From NCBI RefSeq assembly GCF_009913435.1, contig NZ_CP047895.1, positions 1,248,501 through 1,312,500 of the forward strand: a DNA stretch of 64,000 nt. Direction: 5' to 3'. Shown piece by piece: positions 1 to 8,246 of this stretch. The stretch is from Sphingomonas changnyeongensis (GTDB lineage: Bacteria > Pseudomonadota > Alphaproteobacteria > Sphingomonadales > Sphingomonadaceae). The notes below the pieces were generated by a model. That model made no database searches. It saw only the letters and a program-made list of their open reading frames with translations, and was not told the DNA's origin. Both the position numbers and the translations under genes were made by a program. How positions within the stretch are numbered: the first letter of the stretch is position 1; the number at the start of each line of letters is the position of its first letter.

Positions 1-2
1 TG

Positions 3-191
3 TTCAGGACGGTGATCGACGGCCCCGTTCTGCTGACCGGCGGCAGTTTCGGGCTGGAAGCGTCGCTGATCGCGTGCCTGTTGTGCACCGGCACCGGGGT
101 TGTGCTGGCCGTGCTGGCGGTGCGCCGCGGCCATGTGGTGCGCCCGTTCTGGAGCCGCCGGGCTGCCCCGGCGCTGCACCCCGCCGAATAA
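3..191 (+). CDS. C-terminal end of a membrane protein, possibly CPBP-family intramembrane protease
   Basis: The frame is open from the window edge to a TAA at 189-191 and gives 62 residues; the 5' part lies outside. It contains one hydrophobic helix (LIACLLCTGTGVVLAVLAV) followed by a basic tail. The motif GGSFGLEASL just before the last helix resembles the end of CPBP (Abi/CAAX) intramembrane proteases, in which a GxFGLEAS-like stretch precedes the final helix. The catalytic motifs would be upstream, so the family is only a resemblance. The gene converges on the hydrolase gene at 217-1236. Confidence 0.5.
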   Translation, partial: FRTVIDGPVLLTGGSFGLEASLIACLLCTGTGVVLAVLAVRRGHVVRPFWSRRAAPALHPAE

Positions 192-216
192 GCGCGGGCC
201 CATTGCCCGGCCGGTG

Positions 217-1236
217 TCAGTGCGGCCGGGCGGCCGTTCCGGCCGATGCCGGCTGTTTGAGGAAGGCGATCACCTTTGGCCAGCTGTCGGCGCGTGCCGC
301 AGCATTGCCCGCAACCGTGCCGCCATAGGCGTCGAGCCGGCGGTAAAACGGCTCGCCGGGCGCGACCGGCGGGCCGAACACGAAGTGCCCGGCATCCTTG
401 TAGGCGAGCAGGGTGACCGGTGGGCCGCCCTGCCGCCTGCTGCGCGCATCGACCATGCGTGACATCGGGCAGGCGGGCCACATGGTTTCCGCCTCGCCGC
501 AGACGAGGAGCAGCCGCGCGCGCGCGCGTTCGACCGGGATGGCGGCGCGCTCGGCCAGCTGGCGCTGCGCCGGATCCTCGACCGCGCGATAGACGCTGAT
601 GATGCCGTCGGCCTGGTTCCATTCGGCAAAGGGCATGGTCGCAACCTCGCGCCCGCCGACGGTCCATGACGAATGGGCGCTCTGCCCGGACCGCGCCCAG
701 TTGACCCCGTTCCACGCGACGCTGGTCGGCATCCCCGCCACCACCGCGCTCAGATCGGGCCTGCGGCTGGCGACGAGCAGCGCCGCCTCCGCACCTTTCG
801 ACGCGCCCATCACCGCCAGCCGTTCGGGATCGACGCCCGGCTGAGCCTTCAGCCAGTCGAGCCCGCGGTCGAACAGTTCAAGCGGAATGCGCTCAAGCGC
901 CTCGGGCTGGCCGGGCGCGCCGAAATAGGCGAGCTGGAATACCGCAAAGCCCTGTTTCTGCAGCATCAGCGCCATTTGCAGGGTGGCGCGGCCCAGCCCG
1001 CCTTCCGACCCGCCCAGCAGCAGCACCGCCGGGTGCGGACCGGGGCCGGGCGCGGGGAAATAATTGCCGAACAGCCCGTCCCGGCTGATCCGCTGGCCGG
1101 TCGCGCCCGGCGCCAGCACCTCGATCTCCGGCAGGCCGTAGCGCTGGGGCGCAAGCGCGCGGAACATCGCGGCACCGCCCAGCAGGGCGGCGATGCCCGC
1201 TGCCACCATCGCCCCGTTCTTCCACTTCATCGGCAT
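217..1236 (-). CDS. alpha/beta hydrolase with acyl-CoA thioesterase/BAAT-type C-terminal domain
   Basis: 339 residues. An N-terminal hydrophobic segment (about 8-28) suggests a membrane anchor or signal peptide. The fold is alpha/beta hydrolase: oxyanion-type GGSEGG at 75-80, nucleophile elbow GASKGAE with Ser146, acidic CGEAE near 247-250, and catalytic His284 in DAGHFVFG. The stretch after the nucleophile (VVAGMPTSVAWNG) is characteristic of the BAAT/acyl-CoA thioester hydrolase C-terminal family. The substrate is unknown; a secreted or anchored form argues against a cytosolic acyl-CoA substrate. It lies 119 bp downstream of the response regulator on the same strand and could be an operon tail. 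Confidence 0.85.
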   Translation of the reverse strand: MPMKWKNGAMVAAGIAALLGGAAMFRALAPQRYGLPEIEVLAPGATGQRISRDGLFGNYFPAPGPGPHPAVLLLGGSEGGLGRATLQMALMLQKQGFAVFQLAYFGAPGQPEALERIPLELFDRGLDWLKAQPGVDPERLAVMGASKGAEAALLVASRRPDLSAVVAGMPTSVAWNGVNWARSGQSAHSSWTVGGREVATMPFAEWNQADGIISVYRAVEDPAQRQLAERAAIPVERARARLLLVCGEAETMWPACPMSRMVDARSRRQGGPPVTLLAYKDAGHFVFGPPVAPGEPFYRRLDAYGGTVAGNAAARADSWPKVIAFLKQPASAGTAARPH

Positions 1237-1355
1237 AAGCCCTCCTGCCCTGGGGGCGTGCCGGCCCCCTGTCGTGATGGGTAGAGAGTGGCGCGCCCGG
1301 CGCGGGGGGTGCAGTGCCGGCTGTCAGCCGGCCGGGGTGACAAGCGTCATGGTGG

Positions 1356-1961
1356 TCACAGCCAGCCGCGTTCGCGCGCGATGCGCCCCGCCTCGATCCG
1401 GCTCGACGCGCACAGCTTGGCGGAGGCTTCCGACAGATAATTGCGCACGGTGCCGGGGGAAAGATCGAGCTGCCGGGCAATCTCCTTGTTGGAGCGGCCT
1501 TCATCGGCCAGCCGCAGGACATCGCGTTCGCGCTCGGTCAGCGGGTTGGCGGGGGCGTCCCATGCCGCCTCGGCCAGTTCGGGCGCGATCGCCCGGCCGC
1601 CGGCGGCGACCTTGCGGATCGCGGCCGCCAGCGCATCCGACGGCGTGTCCTTGAGCAGATAGCCGCGAACGCCGGCATCGAGCGCCCGGCGCAGATAGCC
1701 CGCCCGCCCGAAGGTGGTGACGATCAGCACGCGGGTGTCGAGGCCCGCCCGCGCGATCGCCTCGGCCACGTCGAGGCCGGTCAGCTGCGGCATTTCGATA
1801 TCCGACAGCAGAATATCGGGCCGCAGCTGGCGCACCGCATCGAGCGCGGCGGCCCCGTCGCCCACCCGGGCCAGGATCTCGATATCGTCCTCAAGCGCGA
1901 GCAGCGCGGCGAGCGCGCCGAGCACCAGCGCCTGATCCTCGGCGATCACCAGCCGGATCAT
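1356..1961 (-). CDS. NarL/DesR-type response regulator
   Basis: 201 residues. The receiver domain (about 1-120) has acidic residues D9/D54, with D54 as phospho-acceptor (LLSDIEMP), and Lys in YLLKD. A C-terminal LuxR-type helix-turn-helix (about 139-185, LTERERDVLRLADEGRSNKEIA) binds DNA. Its start overlaps the kinase stop (ATGA arrangement), so the two are translationally coupled. The nearest well-known analogue is the DesK/DesR membrane-stress pair, whose kinase also sits beside an ABC transporter. The stimulus here is not evident; the likely target is the upstream ABC transporter operon. Confidence 0.9.
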   Translation of the reverse strand: MIRLVIAEDQALVLGALAALLALEDDIEILARVGDGAAALDAVRQLRPDILLSDIEMPQLTGLDVAEAIARAGLDTRVLIVTTFGRAGYLRRALDAGVRGYLLKDTPSDALAAAIRKVAAGGRAIAPELAEAAWDAPANPLTERERDVLRLADEGRSNKEIARQLDLSPGTVRNYLSEASAKLCASSRIEAGRIARERGWL

Positions 1962-3079
1962 GCTGCGCGCCCCAACGGCAGCCGCGCCGTCAGCCGCGTC
2001 CCCTGCGCATCGCCCTCAACCGCAAGGTCGCCGCCCGCAGCGCTGAGACGCGCGGTAAGGCCGGCAATGCCGCCGCCCGGGCGCACCGCCTGGCCATCGC
2101 CATCGTCGCTGACCCTGAGTTCCAGCCCGCCCGGCTGCTGGACCAGCGCGATCCGGCAGGTGCGCGCGCCCGAATGGCGGATGACATTGGTCACCGCCTC
2201 GCGCAGCGCCATTGCCAGCACCGCGCTGGTGCCGGGATCGATGCGGTCGGCATCGCCATCGACCTGACAGGCGATCCCGGCGGCGGTCAGCGCCGCCTGC
2301 GACGCGCCGATTTCATGGGCAAGCGAGGCACCGGTCATCCCGCTCACGGCCGCCCGCACTTCGACCAGCCCTTCGCGTGCCGCAGCGGCCACGTCGCGCA
2401 TTTCGGCGGCCGCCTTGTCGGGCGCGGCGGCGGACAGGCGCGCCGCCAGATCGGCCTTGATGGCAATCAGCGTCAGTGTGCGGCCCAGCAGATCGTGCAG
2501 ATCTCGCCCGATCCGTTCGCGCTCGGCAGCGGCGGCAAAGTGGCGCACCTCCTCCTGCGCGGCGGCGAGTTCGCGGTTCTTCTCCTGCACCGCCGCGCGC
2601 GAGATGTTGCCGATGCCGACCATGAGCATCAGCAGCACGCCCAGCACCCAGTAAAGCGGCGGCTGCCCGGTCGCGAGCGCAAGGCCAGTGCTTGCTGCCG
2701 CAAAGAGGCCGACCGCAAAAGCTGCCCGCCAGGCCGGGCGCAGCCATGCGACCGTCGCTGCGGCATAGATCGAAATCACCGTCCAGTTGCTGCCGGTAAA
2801 GGCGAGTGCGAAGGACAGCATCAGGCATGTCGTCGCCAGCGCCACCAGCCGCCAGCCCGTCGCATTGATCGCCGCGAAATAGACGATCAGGAACAGGCCC
2901 AGCCCGGCGCAGGCGAGGAGCATCTGCGCCGGGCTGGGCTGCCGGATGAACCACGGGATGAAGAACAGCGGCAGATAGGCGAGCCAGATCGCCGGATGAT
3001 CGAAGGACTGCCAGAGTCGGGGCCGCGCCGTCGCCATCCCTTCAGCCGTCCCCGTCCCCATCGGGCGGGCCGCTCTCAT
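1958..3079 (-). CDS. membrane sensor histidine kinase, HisKA_3 (DesK-like)
   Basis: 373 residues. About five or six transmembrane segments fill residues 30-160 with almost no periplasmic domain, so sensing is probably within the membrane. A short coiled coil leads to the HisKA_3 dimerisation box ERERIGRDLHDLLG with phospho-acceptor His195. The C-terminal HATPase has the N box (EAVTNVIRHSGA) and G box (SDDGDG). The start overlaps the permease stop, and the stop overlaps the regulator start, making one coupled operon: ATPase, permease, kinase, regulator. Confidence 0.9.
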   Translation of the reverse strand: MRAARPMGTGTAEGMATARPRLWQSFDHPAIWLAYLPLFFIPWFIRQPSPAQMLLACAGLGLFLIVYFAAINATGWRLVALATTCLMLSFALAFTGSNWTVISIYAAATVAWLRPAWRAAFAVGLFAAASTGLALATGQPPLYWVLGVLLMLMVGIGNISRAAVQEKNRELAAAQEEVRHFAAAAERERIGRDLHDLLGRTLTLIAIKADLAARLSAAAPDKAAAEMRDVAAAAREGLVEVRAAVSGMTGASLAHEIGASQAALTAAGIACQVDGDADRIDPGTSAVLAMALREAVTNVIRHSGARTCRIALVQQPGGLELRVSDDGDGQAVRPGGGIAGLTARLSAAGGDLAVEGDAQGTRLTARLPLGRAA

Positions 3080-3827
3080 GCGGCCTGCCCGCGCTCACCG
3101 GTCCAGGCGAACAGCCCTGCCGCCGCCGTGATCAGCAGCAGCGGACCGGCATGGAGCCACAGCTGCGCCCCGTCGCCACGCCCCGTCGCCATCAGCGCAA
3201 TCTCGCCCAGATGATAGGATGGCAGCGCCCAGGCCATGGTCTGCATCGCCTGTGGCAGAACGGCAATCGGCATCCACAGCCCCCCCAGCACCGCCATCGC
3301 CAGGAACACGATGTTGGCAACCGCGATCGCCCCTTTCTGGCCAAGCCGATAGCCGATGCCAAGCCCGATCAGGGCAAAGGGGATGACCGCCAATGTGTGC
3401 ACCATGGCCAGCATCGCCCATTGGCCGGCGCTGAGCCGGACCCCGCCCATGACGCCGAGCGTGTAGATCAGCAGGAAGGCGAGGGCGCTGAACGCGGTCG
3501 TCGCGACCACCCGTGCCGAAATCTGTGCACCCGCAGGCATTGGCGACAGGCGCTTGAGTTCCAGCTGGCCGCTCTCGCGCTCGGCGGCGATGTTGGCACC
3601 AAAGCCGAACAGCGCCGGCCCCATCACCGCAAACACTCCGAAGGTCGCAAGGTTGCGCGTCGCAACCTCTGCGCTGCCCTGGCCGATTGCCAGCGCGAAC
3701 AGCGCGTAAAAGGCCGGTGGCAGCGCGATGGTCGGGATGATGAACTGCGGCAGGCGCGCCGATTTGACGATTTCGGCCCAGGCTTCGCGGACATAGACCT
3801 GGCGTGCGGGGGGATGAGGGTCGACAT
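3076..3827 (-). CDS. ABC-2 type transporter permease (apparent N-terminal frameshift)
   Basis: The protein has six hydrophobic segments and the ABC-2 signature region AAERESGQLELKRLSPMP. The ATG at 3827 overlaps the ATPase stop (TGATG) but reads out of frame after about seven codons. The permease frame upstream of 3636 (…QVYVREAWAEIVKSAR…) is clearly coding but has no start codon. Adding one base to the G run at 3808-3813 (C on the coding strand) joins the two into 250 residues beginning MSTLIPPARQVYV. I treat this as a sequencing undercall. It probably exports a lipid-like compound or drug; the substrate is unknown. Confidence 0.85.
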
Positions 3828-4743
3828 CAGGCAGGCTCCTTGGTGGTGCGGGCGGCCGCGACGAGATCGGTCAGCGCATCTTCCAGCGAGGCGCCGGCCA
3901 CTTCGAAATCGGCGAGCGCCGGATCGAGCGCGAACGCCGCCTCCAGCGCGGCGCGCGGACGGGTGGTCAGGATGGCGAGATCGGCGCCGACCTGCTCCAC
4001 CCTGACGACGCCGGGCAAGGGCTGGAACCGGTCCGCCGCCAGCCGGGTGCGCAGCTTCAGCACGGTCGAGGCGACCTGGGCCTTGATCGCGGCCGGCGGG
4101 CCATCGGCGATGATGCAGCCATTGGCGATCACGACGATGCGGTCGGCCAGCGCCTCGGCCTCGTCCATATAATGGGTGGCGAGCAGCACCGCCGCGCCGG
4201 CATCGGCCTTGGCGCGCACCACCTGCCACAGCGCCCGCCGCGCATCGGGATCGAAACCGGTCGTCGGTTCGTCCAGCACCAGCAGGTCGGGCGATCCGAC
4301 AATGGCGAGCGCGAACTGCACCCGGCGCTGCTCCCCGCCCGACAGCCGGTCGCAGCGCCGCCCGGCGAGCGCGGTCAGCCCGGCCTGCTCCAGCACATCG
4401 GCAAGCGGCAGGCGGCGGGCATAATAGCCGGCCTGCAGCGTGATCGCCTCGGCCACGGTCAGCGTTTCGGGCAGGCCGCCGGATTGCAGCATGATGCCCA
4501 TGCGCGCCCGGGCAAGCTGATCGCGCGGATCGCGCCCGAACAGCTGCACCCTGCCCGCATCGGGCGTCAGCCGCCCGGTGATCAGCCCGGCAACGGTCGA
4601 TTTGCCCGCGCCATTGGGGCCGAGCAGCGCCGTGACCGATCCGGCCCGAAGCGCAAAGTCGAACCCCTCGACCACGGGGGGGGCGAATAGGATTTGGTAA
4701 CACCCGCAAGCGCGGCGACGGTCGGCAGGTCAGTCGGTGGCAT
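3827..4743 (-). CDS. ABC transporter ATP-binding protein (apparent N-terminal frameshift)
   Basis: Walker A is LLGPNGAGKST, the signature is LSGGEQRR, Walker B is LLVLDEPTTGFD, and the H-loop is LLATHYMDEAE. This is the ATPase of an ABC-2 exporter of the drug/daunorubicin-resistance type. An ORF starting at 4675 lacks the first beta strand. The missing part (MPPTDLPTVAALAGVTKSY) lies upstream in another frame from an ATG at 4743, and one extra base in the 8-base G run at 4676-4683 joins them into 305 residues. It is the first gene of the coupled operon and hydrolyses ATP for the permease that follows. Confidence 0.9.
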
Positions 4744-5236
4744 GATCGGTCTCCCGGACGATGGAGACCGCTCTAGCCGGCGTCGGCGGCGGGCAGGCAG
4801 TGCCCGGTGTCAGGCCGCAGGCATGACGGATGTCACCCCCTGGTCATGGCCGCACGCGCAAAGGCTGCTGACCCGCCACACCCCTTGGCGCGCAGGATCC
4901 GGTTGGCAGTCGACCGCCGGCCCGGTCTGGGACCCTGGTTGTTCGCTCAGAGGCCGCCCGCGCGATGTCCGCCCGCAGGCCGTGACGGAGGGGCGTTCGC
5001 GCCCGTCGCAAAATGATCCGATCCGGCAGCTTGCTGCATTTTCGGGCTTGCCTGTGTCGGCCGGCGCAAGCGAGTCCTGTGCATGGCGCGGGCCGCATGC
5101 TGTCTGTCCCGCTCCGGCCGGGGATGCCGGGTCGATCGGGCCGACGCGTGGCGGGATGGATGGGGTGCCGTCGCGAGCCGGGTCCTGAAAGCCGAACAGG
5201 CGCGTCTTGCCGGCGGCACAATGAGGGTCGGAGTTG
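4744..5236. other. intergenic region between divergent genes
   Basis: About 490 bp separate the divergent ABC operon and the Sel1 lipoprotein. It must hold the promoters of both. I see no convincing coding frame (the long ORFs here have shadow-like composition), no clear inverted repeat and no recognisable operator. Confidence 0.4.
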
Positions 5237-5254
5237 ATGCGGAGAGCTGAACCT

Positions 5255-5688
5255 ATGCGCCCGTCGCGCCTGCGGCATGCCATGCCGTGGATCGCGCTGC
5301 TGACCTTGTCCGGCTGCATGACGATGGCGGCTGTCGACTGTGGCGGGGCCATGATGTGGTGACGCTGCAATGCCGGGCCGAACAGGGGGAAAAGGCCGCC
5401 CAGCTGGCGTTGGGCGTCGCCTATGAAACCGGCGTCGGCGTGGCGCAGGACCATCGCCGGGCGGCGCAGCTTTATCGTCAGGCGGCGACCCCGGTTTCGG
5501 GCATTGTCTATGTCTATTCCCCCGCTGTCGGCCGTGCACCGGCCCAGGTGATGCCCGTCCATGCCGGGCCGGAGCATCCCGGCTTGCGCGAAGCCATGCT
5601 GCGGCTGGCAAGGCTTTACGAACTGGGGCTGGGCGTGCGCCGCAACCCCGCCAAGGCCGCCGCGTGGCGCGCCCGCGCCGCCCGATAG
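5255..5688 (+). CDS. Sel1-repeat lipoprotein (apparent frameshift)
   Basis: From ATG 5255, with GGAGAGC eight bases upstream, the frame encodes a lipoprotein signal: MRPSRLRHAMPWIALLTLSGC, lipobox LSGC. It soon hits a stop. The Sel1 region (AEQGEKAAQLALGVAYETGVGV… and LRLARLYELGLGVRRNPAKAAAW) lies in the next frame. One extra G in the run 5345-5348 joins them into 144 residues (…DCGGGHDVVTLQC…). The gene has about two Sel1 (TPR-like) units, which usually mediate protein contacts at the envelope. It converges on the M14 peptidase. Confidence 0.75.
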
Positions 5689-5735
5689 GCAATCGCGGTT
5701 CTGCGGCTATCATTTGGTTGGGCACGCGGGCGCAC

Positions 5736-7598
5736 TCACCGGCTGTCGGGCAGCAGCTCGCGCCCGACCGGGTAGAGCAGGTAGCGTGCATCGGCATAGG
5801 GCGAGCGTTCGTAGAACCAGCCCAGCCGCGCCTCGGGATCGCTGGCGAACGCCGGGTCCATGCGCAGCCGCGTCTCGAACGCTGCGCGCAGTGCCGGGTC
5901 TGCGGCCATCATCCGTTCGGCCATCGGTTCGATCACATAGCCTTCCATATATTCGGTGCGTTGCAGGATTTCGGGGAAATAGTTCCACGCCAGCAGCGAG
6001 TCCGGGCTTTCGGGTTCGAGCAGCGCCGCCGCGAGCAGGCCGAGCGGCTGGTCCGCCGGGACGCGGACCGATCCCGCCGGATAGCGTTCCTCGCGCTGCT
6101 CATGCGTCAGCCGTGCATCGAGCGGGACATGCCCCTCATTGGCGGACCTGAATTTGGGGCCGGACAGCCTGACCATGTCGAGCCGCAGCGTGCGCGGCGC
6201 GGCGATCCGTTCATAGGCGATGCCGTGCAGGTCCAGCCGCTCGATCACCTTGTCGGCATGGGCCGGCACCCACCATGCCGCCGGCAGCCGCACGCTCTGC
6301 GCCGGCGCCTCGCCGAACACCGGCATTTTCAGGCTGACCGGGCGGCCGAGCCAGCGGACCTCATCGCGCCCCGAGATGGGCGAAGGGAACATCTGATGGG
6401 CGATGCCCTTGAAATCGACGGTGTAGATCGGGTCGGTCAGCCTTTGCCATCGGACCACCAGTTCGGCCGGGCGCTGCTGCCGGTCGCTGGCGATCGCGTC
6501 GCGAAGCGCGGCCGATTCCGTCCCCGCCAGCCGCAGCGCCTCTTCGACCAGCACATAGGTGCCAAGCACGCGCTGCCGATAGGGCTTGAGCGAATGGGTC
6601 TCGACCAGCACGGTCGGCAGCCGGCGGAAATCGCCATAGCCGGTTGAATAGCGGGGGCTTTCGGGATCGTGCAGGATCCCGCGCGCGGGATCGCGATTGT
6701 CGACCGCGCTGACATAATAGCCGGGCACATGGCCGTGCCGCACCAGCGCGGCATCGACGGCCGGGCGCAGCCGCTGGTCGAGCCAGCGGCCGATCGCCGG
6801 CGCGGTCGCATACAGGCCGCGCCAGCCGGCAAAGGCATAGGTGATGTCATATTGATAATCGGTCCCGTCGGTCACATGCAGATCGAGATACAGGACCGGA
6901 TCGAGGCGGCGGATGAGGCCGAGCATCGCCCCCATTTCCGGGCTGTCGGCCTTCAGATAATCGCGGTTGAGGTTCAGATTCTGGGCGGTGGTCCGCCAGC
7001 CCTGGCTGGCCGGGCCGCGCTGGTTCGGGCGGCTCCAGGCCGATGATCGTTCATGGCCGTCGGCGTTGAAGATCGGCACGAACACCAGATCGACACCGTC
7101 GAGCAGCCGGTCCTTGCCGCGCAGCGCGATGTCGCGCAGCAGCATCAGCCCGGCATCCTTGCCGTCAATCTCTCCGGCATGGATGCCCGCCTGGACAAGC
7201 ACGACCGGCTTTGCGCCGCTGCCCTTGCGCGCCCGCACCGCATAAAGTTCGCGGCCCTCAGCGGTGCGGCCGAAGCTTTCGATCGACAGCAGCGGCGATG
7301 CCTTAACCAGCCGGTCGAGCCAGGCGCGCGTTGCAGCATAATCGGGCGTTTCGGCAAAGCCCGTCCGCTCTGCCGGCGTGATCCACGGATCATTGGCCGC
7401 GACCACGAGCGCCTCGCTGCGACCCGACCAGGGCAGCAATGGGGGCAGGGGCGCAGGCTGGGATGTGGAGGGGCCTGGCTGGACGGCCGATTGCGACGGC
7501 GCAGCCAGGCTGAGGCTGGCGGCGCCAAGCAGCGGGACAAGACAGGCCATGCGGGCCACGATCAGGGAAAGACGCAAAATGAAACCTTTGGCTGACAA
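5736..7598 (-). CDS. secreted M14-family zinc carboxypeptidase
   Basis: 620 residues with an N-terminal signal peptide (hydrophobic 7-32, cleavage near SLAAPS). The zinc motif is H140-A-G-E143 in GIHAGEIDGKDAG. The third zinc ligand is probably the His of LYLDLHVTDGTD, and the region VETHSLKPYRQRVLG fits the family. Acts in the periplasm or outside, removing C-terminal residues or small groups from peptides or peptidoglycan-like substrates. Much longer than a minimal M14 domain (about 300), with a C-terminal extension of unknown role. The start ATG at 7598 precedes a clear signal sequence. Confidence 0.88.
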   Translation of the reverse strand: MSAKGFILRLSLIVARMACLVPLLGAASLSLAAPSQSAVQPGPSTSQPAPLPPLLPWSGRSEALVVAANDPWITPAERTGFAETPDYAATRAWLDRLVKASPLLSIESFGRTAEGRELYAVRARKGSGAKPVVLVQAGIHAGEIDGKDAGLMLLRDIALRGKDRLLDGVDLVFVPIFNADGHERSSAWSRPNQRGPASQGWRTTAQNLNLNRDYLKADSPEMGAMLGLIRRLDPVLYLDLHVTDGTDYQYDITYAFAGWRGLYATAPAIGRWLDQRLRPAVDAALVRHGHVPGYYVSAVDNRDPARGILHDPESPRYSTGYGDFRRLPTVLVETHSLKPYRQRVLGTYVLVEEALRLAGTESAALRDAIASDRQQRPAELVVRWQRLTDPIYTVDFKGIAHQMFPSPISGRDEVRWLGRPVSLKMPVFGEAPAQSVRLPAAWWVPAHADKVIERLDLHGIAYERIAAPRTLRLDMVRLSGPKFRSANEGHVPLDARLTHEQREERYPAGSVRVPADQPLGLLAAALLEPESPDSLLAWNYFPEILQRTEYMEGYVIEPMAERMMAADPALRAAFETRLRMDPAFASDPEARLGWFYERSPYADARYLLYPVGRELLPDSR

Positions 7599-7657
7599 AA
7601 CGGAGACAGGCCGGCCGGGCCGCGCGGGAAAGTTTTACACGGCGAACCGGTCGCGGA

Positions 7658-7709
7658 TAGAGCGTTTTCAAGCCGGGTGGGCTGAGCCGGCGGCTTGGAA
7701 GACGCGGTA
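7658..7709. repeat. imperfect inverted repeat
   Basis: TAGAGCGTTTTCAAGCCG (7658-7675) faces CGGCTTGGAAGACGCGGTA (7691-7709), an imperfect hairpin with a 15-base loop. The outer end TAGAGCG…TTTTC resembles the terminal repeat of the MITE at 11339-11439 (TAGAGCGGTTTTC), so it may be a decayed relative. It could also act as a terminator or attenuator in the M14/zur divergent region. Confidence 0.45.
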
Positions 7710-7781
7710 AAACAGCAACCCGGATCGGCCGATCCGGTGGCCGTATTCGGGGAACATTCAGCCGCTCTGCCGCCCTTGTCA

Positions 7782-7805
7782 AATGTTATGTTGTTACATA
7801 ACATT
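7782..7805. promoter_or_regulatory. Zur/Fur-type operator (perfect palindrome)
   Basis: AATGTTATGT, four bases, then ACATAACATT: 10-bp arms that are exact reverse complements, ending six bases before the repressor ATG at 7812. The core GTTATG…CATAAC resembles alphaproteobacterial Zur boxes (GTTATAnnnnTATAAC-like). The position implies autorepression of the zur-GTPase transcript. No experimental proof; the assignment rests on symmetry, position and the neighbouring zinc genes. Confidence 0.8.
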
Positions 7806-7811
7806 GCGGCC

Positions 7812-8246
7812 ATGATGCAGCGGGATCAGGGTAGGGCGGCAGCGCGGGTGCGGAGCGAAAGGCTGTCGCGCACGCTGGTGCTCGATCTGCTGGCGGAGCG
7901 GCAGGCCCCGATGGGTGCCTATGCGCTGCGCGATGCGCTAATCGCGCGGCTGGGCCGGTCAGTCTCCCCCTACAGCGTCTATCGCATCATCCGCGCGCTT
8001 GAGGGCGAGGGACGCCTGCGCCGGGTGGAATCCTCGCGGGGCTGGATGTGCGCCGATCCGGCAACAGCGGGCGATCTGATGCTGCTGTGCACCGGCTGTC
8101 GGGCGATCCAGCCGGTTTCCAGCCCGTTCGAGGCCGGGCGGCTGCTCGATCTCGGCCGCGCGCACGGCTTTGCCCGGATGCGGCTGGTGCTTGAGGTCAT
8201 GGGGCTGTGCGTCACCTGCCAGGCTGCGCGGGCAAGCGGCCGATGA
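7812..8246 (+). CDS. zur: Fur-family repressor, probably Zur
   Basis: 144 residues. A winged-helix N-terminal half (VLDLLAERQAPMGAYALRDAL…SPYSVYRIIRALEGEGRLRRVES) is followed by two CxxC pairs (CTGC and CVTC), the structural zinc site of Fur proteins. Fur-family regulatory-site His residues are sparse, so the metal is inferred from context: the operator just upstream and a COG0523 GTPase overlapping the stop by ATGA. I chose ATG 7812 (or 7815) over 7788 because the palindrome covers 7782-7805 and would otherwise lie within the gene. Probably represses itself and the GTPase when zinc is sufficient. Confidence 0.82.
   Translation: MMQRDQGRAAARVRSERLSRTLVLDLLAERQAPMGAYALRDALIARLGRSVSPYSVYRIIRALEGEGRLRRVESSRGWMCADPATAGDLMLLCTGCRAIQPVSSPFEAGRLLDLGRAHGFARMRLVLEVMGLCVTCQAARASGR

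Noticed and set aside
3624..4709. 361-codon frame across the ABC ATPase and permease
   Set aside because: It runs out of phase with the Walker motifs. It is open only because of GC content and contains short true pieces of both proteins at the frameshift sites.
4810..5577. 255-codon minus ORF over the Sel1 region
   Set aside because: Overlaps the lipoprotein in antisense, and residues show no domain or signal.
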